Shown: one piece after another, positions 63,462 through 64,000 of the stretch
Position numbering within the stretch: the first letter of the stretch is position 1
Layout: each line of letters opens with the position of its first letter
Assembly (NCBI GenBank): GCA_020249285.1
Contig: JADCFX010000017.1
Location: 16,897-80,896 of the forward strand
From: Roseomonas sp.
GTDB lineage: Bacteria > Pseudomonadota > Alphaproteobacteria > Acetobacterales > Acetobacteraceae
Length of the DNA stretch: 64,000 nt
Reading direction: 5' to 3'
The notes under the pieces: model-generated
The model's input: the letters and a program-made list of their open reading frames with translations, nothing else
The model's database searches: none
What the model was told of the DNA's origin: nothing
Position numbers and translations under genes: made by a program

Positions 63462-63508
63462 GGGGCGTTTTCACCCGCCGCGGAAAAGGTCTAGAAAGCG
63501 CTGGCCTG

Positions 63509-63591
63509 GCCCGCCTGGCGGAATGGTAGACGCAGCGGACTTAAAATCCGTAGCCCGCAAGGGTGTGGGGGTTCAAGTCCCCCGGTGGGCA
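63509..63591 (+). tRNA. tRNA-Leu (anticodon UAA)
   Basis: The cloverleaf is complete. The acceptor stem is GCCCGCC with GGTGGGC, the D-arm is GGCGGAATGGTAGACGC, and the anticodon stem GCGGA/TCCGT holds loop CTTAAAA, so the anticodon is TAA. A long variable arm (GCCCGCAAGGGT region) marks class II, and the T-loop is GTTCAAGTC. The discriminator base is A, and CCA is not encoded. tRNA-Leu genes are frequent integration sites; an IS follows within 300 bases. Confidence 0.95.
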
Positions 63592-63750
63592 GGCCGTGAA
63601 ATCCATAACTGGCGCAAAATTATCTTCCTTTTTCAGCGCCGGGAGAAGACGGCGAAATTGCCTTGACGTTGTCTGCCTGACGCAGCTGCCGGCGTTGGGG
63701 ACCCGATAAAAACGGGCGCAAGGCTCGGGCTGCCAGATGGACCATGTTGG
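63592..63750. other. Spacer between tRNA-Leu and a possible gene remnant
   Basis: No supported gene, repeat of the tRNA 3' end or terminator is seen here. Base composition is slightly more AT-rich than the neighbouring operons. Confidence 0.3.
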
Positions 63751-63870
63751 ATGATCGTGACTGAGGCGCATATCTTTGTCTGGCCGGGTCCGGATCTGCG
63801 CCGCCCAGAAAACACCCGTGATGGTTATGTCTATGGTAGCTGGCCGCACGCGATGATGCTTAGAGTTTGA
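63751..63870 (+). pseudogene. Possible amidohydrolase N-terminal remnant
   Basis: The 39-codon ORF begins MIVTEAHIFVWPGPDLRRPE, which resembles the HxHVW opening strand of amidohydrolases (metal site I; here the first His is kept and the second is Phe). The reading frame ends at TGA five bases before the stop of the transposase on the other strand. Insertion of the IS element into a coding gene would explain this. The match is short and the call is tentative. Confidence 0.3.
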
Positions 63871-63875
63871 TGACA

Positions 63876-64000
63876 TTACGTTGCACCATAGCCTGAATTT
63901 CTGAGGTAGTTGGCGCATTCATGTGGTGGGAATGCATTGAGCAATGTACCGATGCGGCGCCATGTTGTTTCGACGGATCGTTCTGCGGCCTTTCGCAGGA
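63876..64000 (-). mobile_element. IS630-family transposase, C-terminal end (partial)
   Basis: Reading in from the right edge, the last 40 codons are LRKAAERSVETTWRRIGTLL followed by NAFPPHECANYLRNSGYGAT and a stop at 63878-63876. This tail, with FxPxECANYxRxxGY, is the usual C-terminus of IS630-type DDE transposases. The rest of the element lies beyond the window. Terminal inverted repeats and the TA target cannot be confirmed. Confidence 0.75.

Noticed and set aside
63541-63918. 125-aa minus-strand ORF across the tRNA and IS boundary
   Set aside because: It overlaps tRNA-Leu and the transposase end in another frame; no coding signal.

Overview
The window reads as chromosomal DNA of a GC-rich alphaproteobacterium, most likely of the Acetobacteraceae (Roseomonas-like). 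That placement is an inference. It rests on alphaproteobacterial gene orders (uvrC-pgsA-moaD-moaE; radA-cvpA-purF), a DUF1489 gene, a cytochrome bc1 operon, two Bug/TctC-type binding proteins without linked permeases, and a codon style rich in GAT, AAT and GAA. No rRNA, CRISPR array or prophage is visible. One tRNA and the tail of one insertion sequence lie at the right end.

Layout. 0-2 kb: an acyl-CoA synthetase cut by the window edge, a TctC-type binding protein and a GNAT acetyltransferase. 2-5.8 kb: the bc1 operon petABC (minus strand), divergent from hemF. 5.8-12.5 kb: a minus-strand housekeeping run (SDR/FolM-like, folB, uvrC, pgsA, lipoprotein, moaD, moaE, membrane protein) with a DnaA-box cluster upstream of uvrC. 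12.5-14.8 kb: the BrnT/BrnA toxin-antitoxin pair and prfC. 14.8-20.2 kb: a six-gene catabolic operon (CMD-like, 3-hydroxyisobutyrate-dehydrogenase-like, Old Yellow Enzyme, MBL hydrolase, TctC, NIPSNAP). 20.3-28.2 kb: pncC-like, pgpA, lytic transglycosylase, SDR, purF, cvpA, radA and a fumarylacetoacetase-family gene. 28.5-32 kb: nudK-like, a class I amidotransferase, DUF1330, GST and gshB. 32-38.4 kb: a plus-strand ABC import operon with two dehydrogenases. 38.4-43.8 kb: recQ, a radical SAM gene, a terminator-bounded small transcript, and a CaiB/HMG-CoA-lyase pair.

The most interesting block is 43.9-51.6 kb. Six overlapping plus-strand genes resemble hydrogenase-4 hyfB-C-E-F-G-I and are preceded by a small ORF and a ribbon-helix-helix protein. 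The antiporter-like membrane arm looks intact. The HyfG-like large subunit lacks the N-terminal CxxC and carries a changed C-terminal motif, so no Ni-Fe site can form. The NuoB-like subunit keeps its 4Fe-4S cysteines, and no ferredoxin-like subunit or maturation gene is present. This fits the poorly understood energy-converting-hydrogenase-related (Ehr) complexes, whose redox partner is unknown.

51.8-64 kb: DUF1489 and purD; the full pstSCAB-phoU-phoB unit (minus strand) with a candidate Pho box; an enoyl-CoA hydratase; a gamma-glutamyltransferase-like gene overlapping a SPINDLY/OGT-like glycosyltransferase; tRNA-Leu(UAA); a possible broken amidohydrolase start; and the C-terminus of an IS630-type transposase running off the right edge.

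Starts were often moved inward from the ORF-track start, using Shine-Dalgarno sequences, ATGA overlaps with the upstream gene, or family N-termini.
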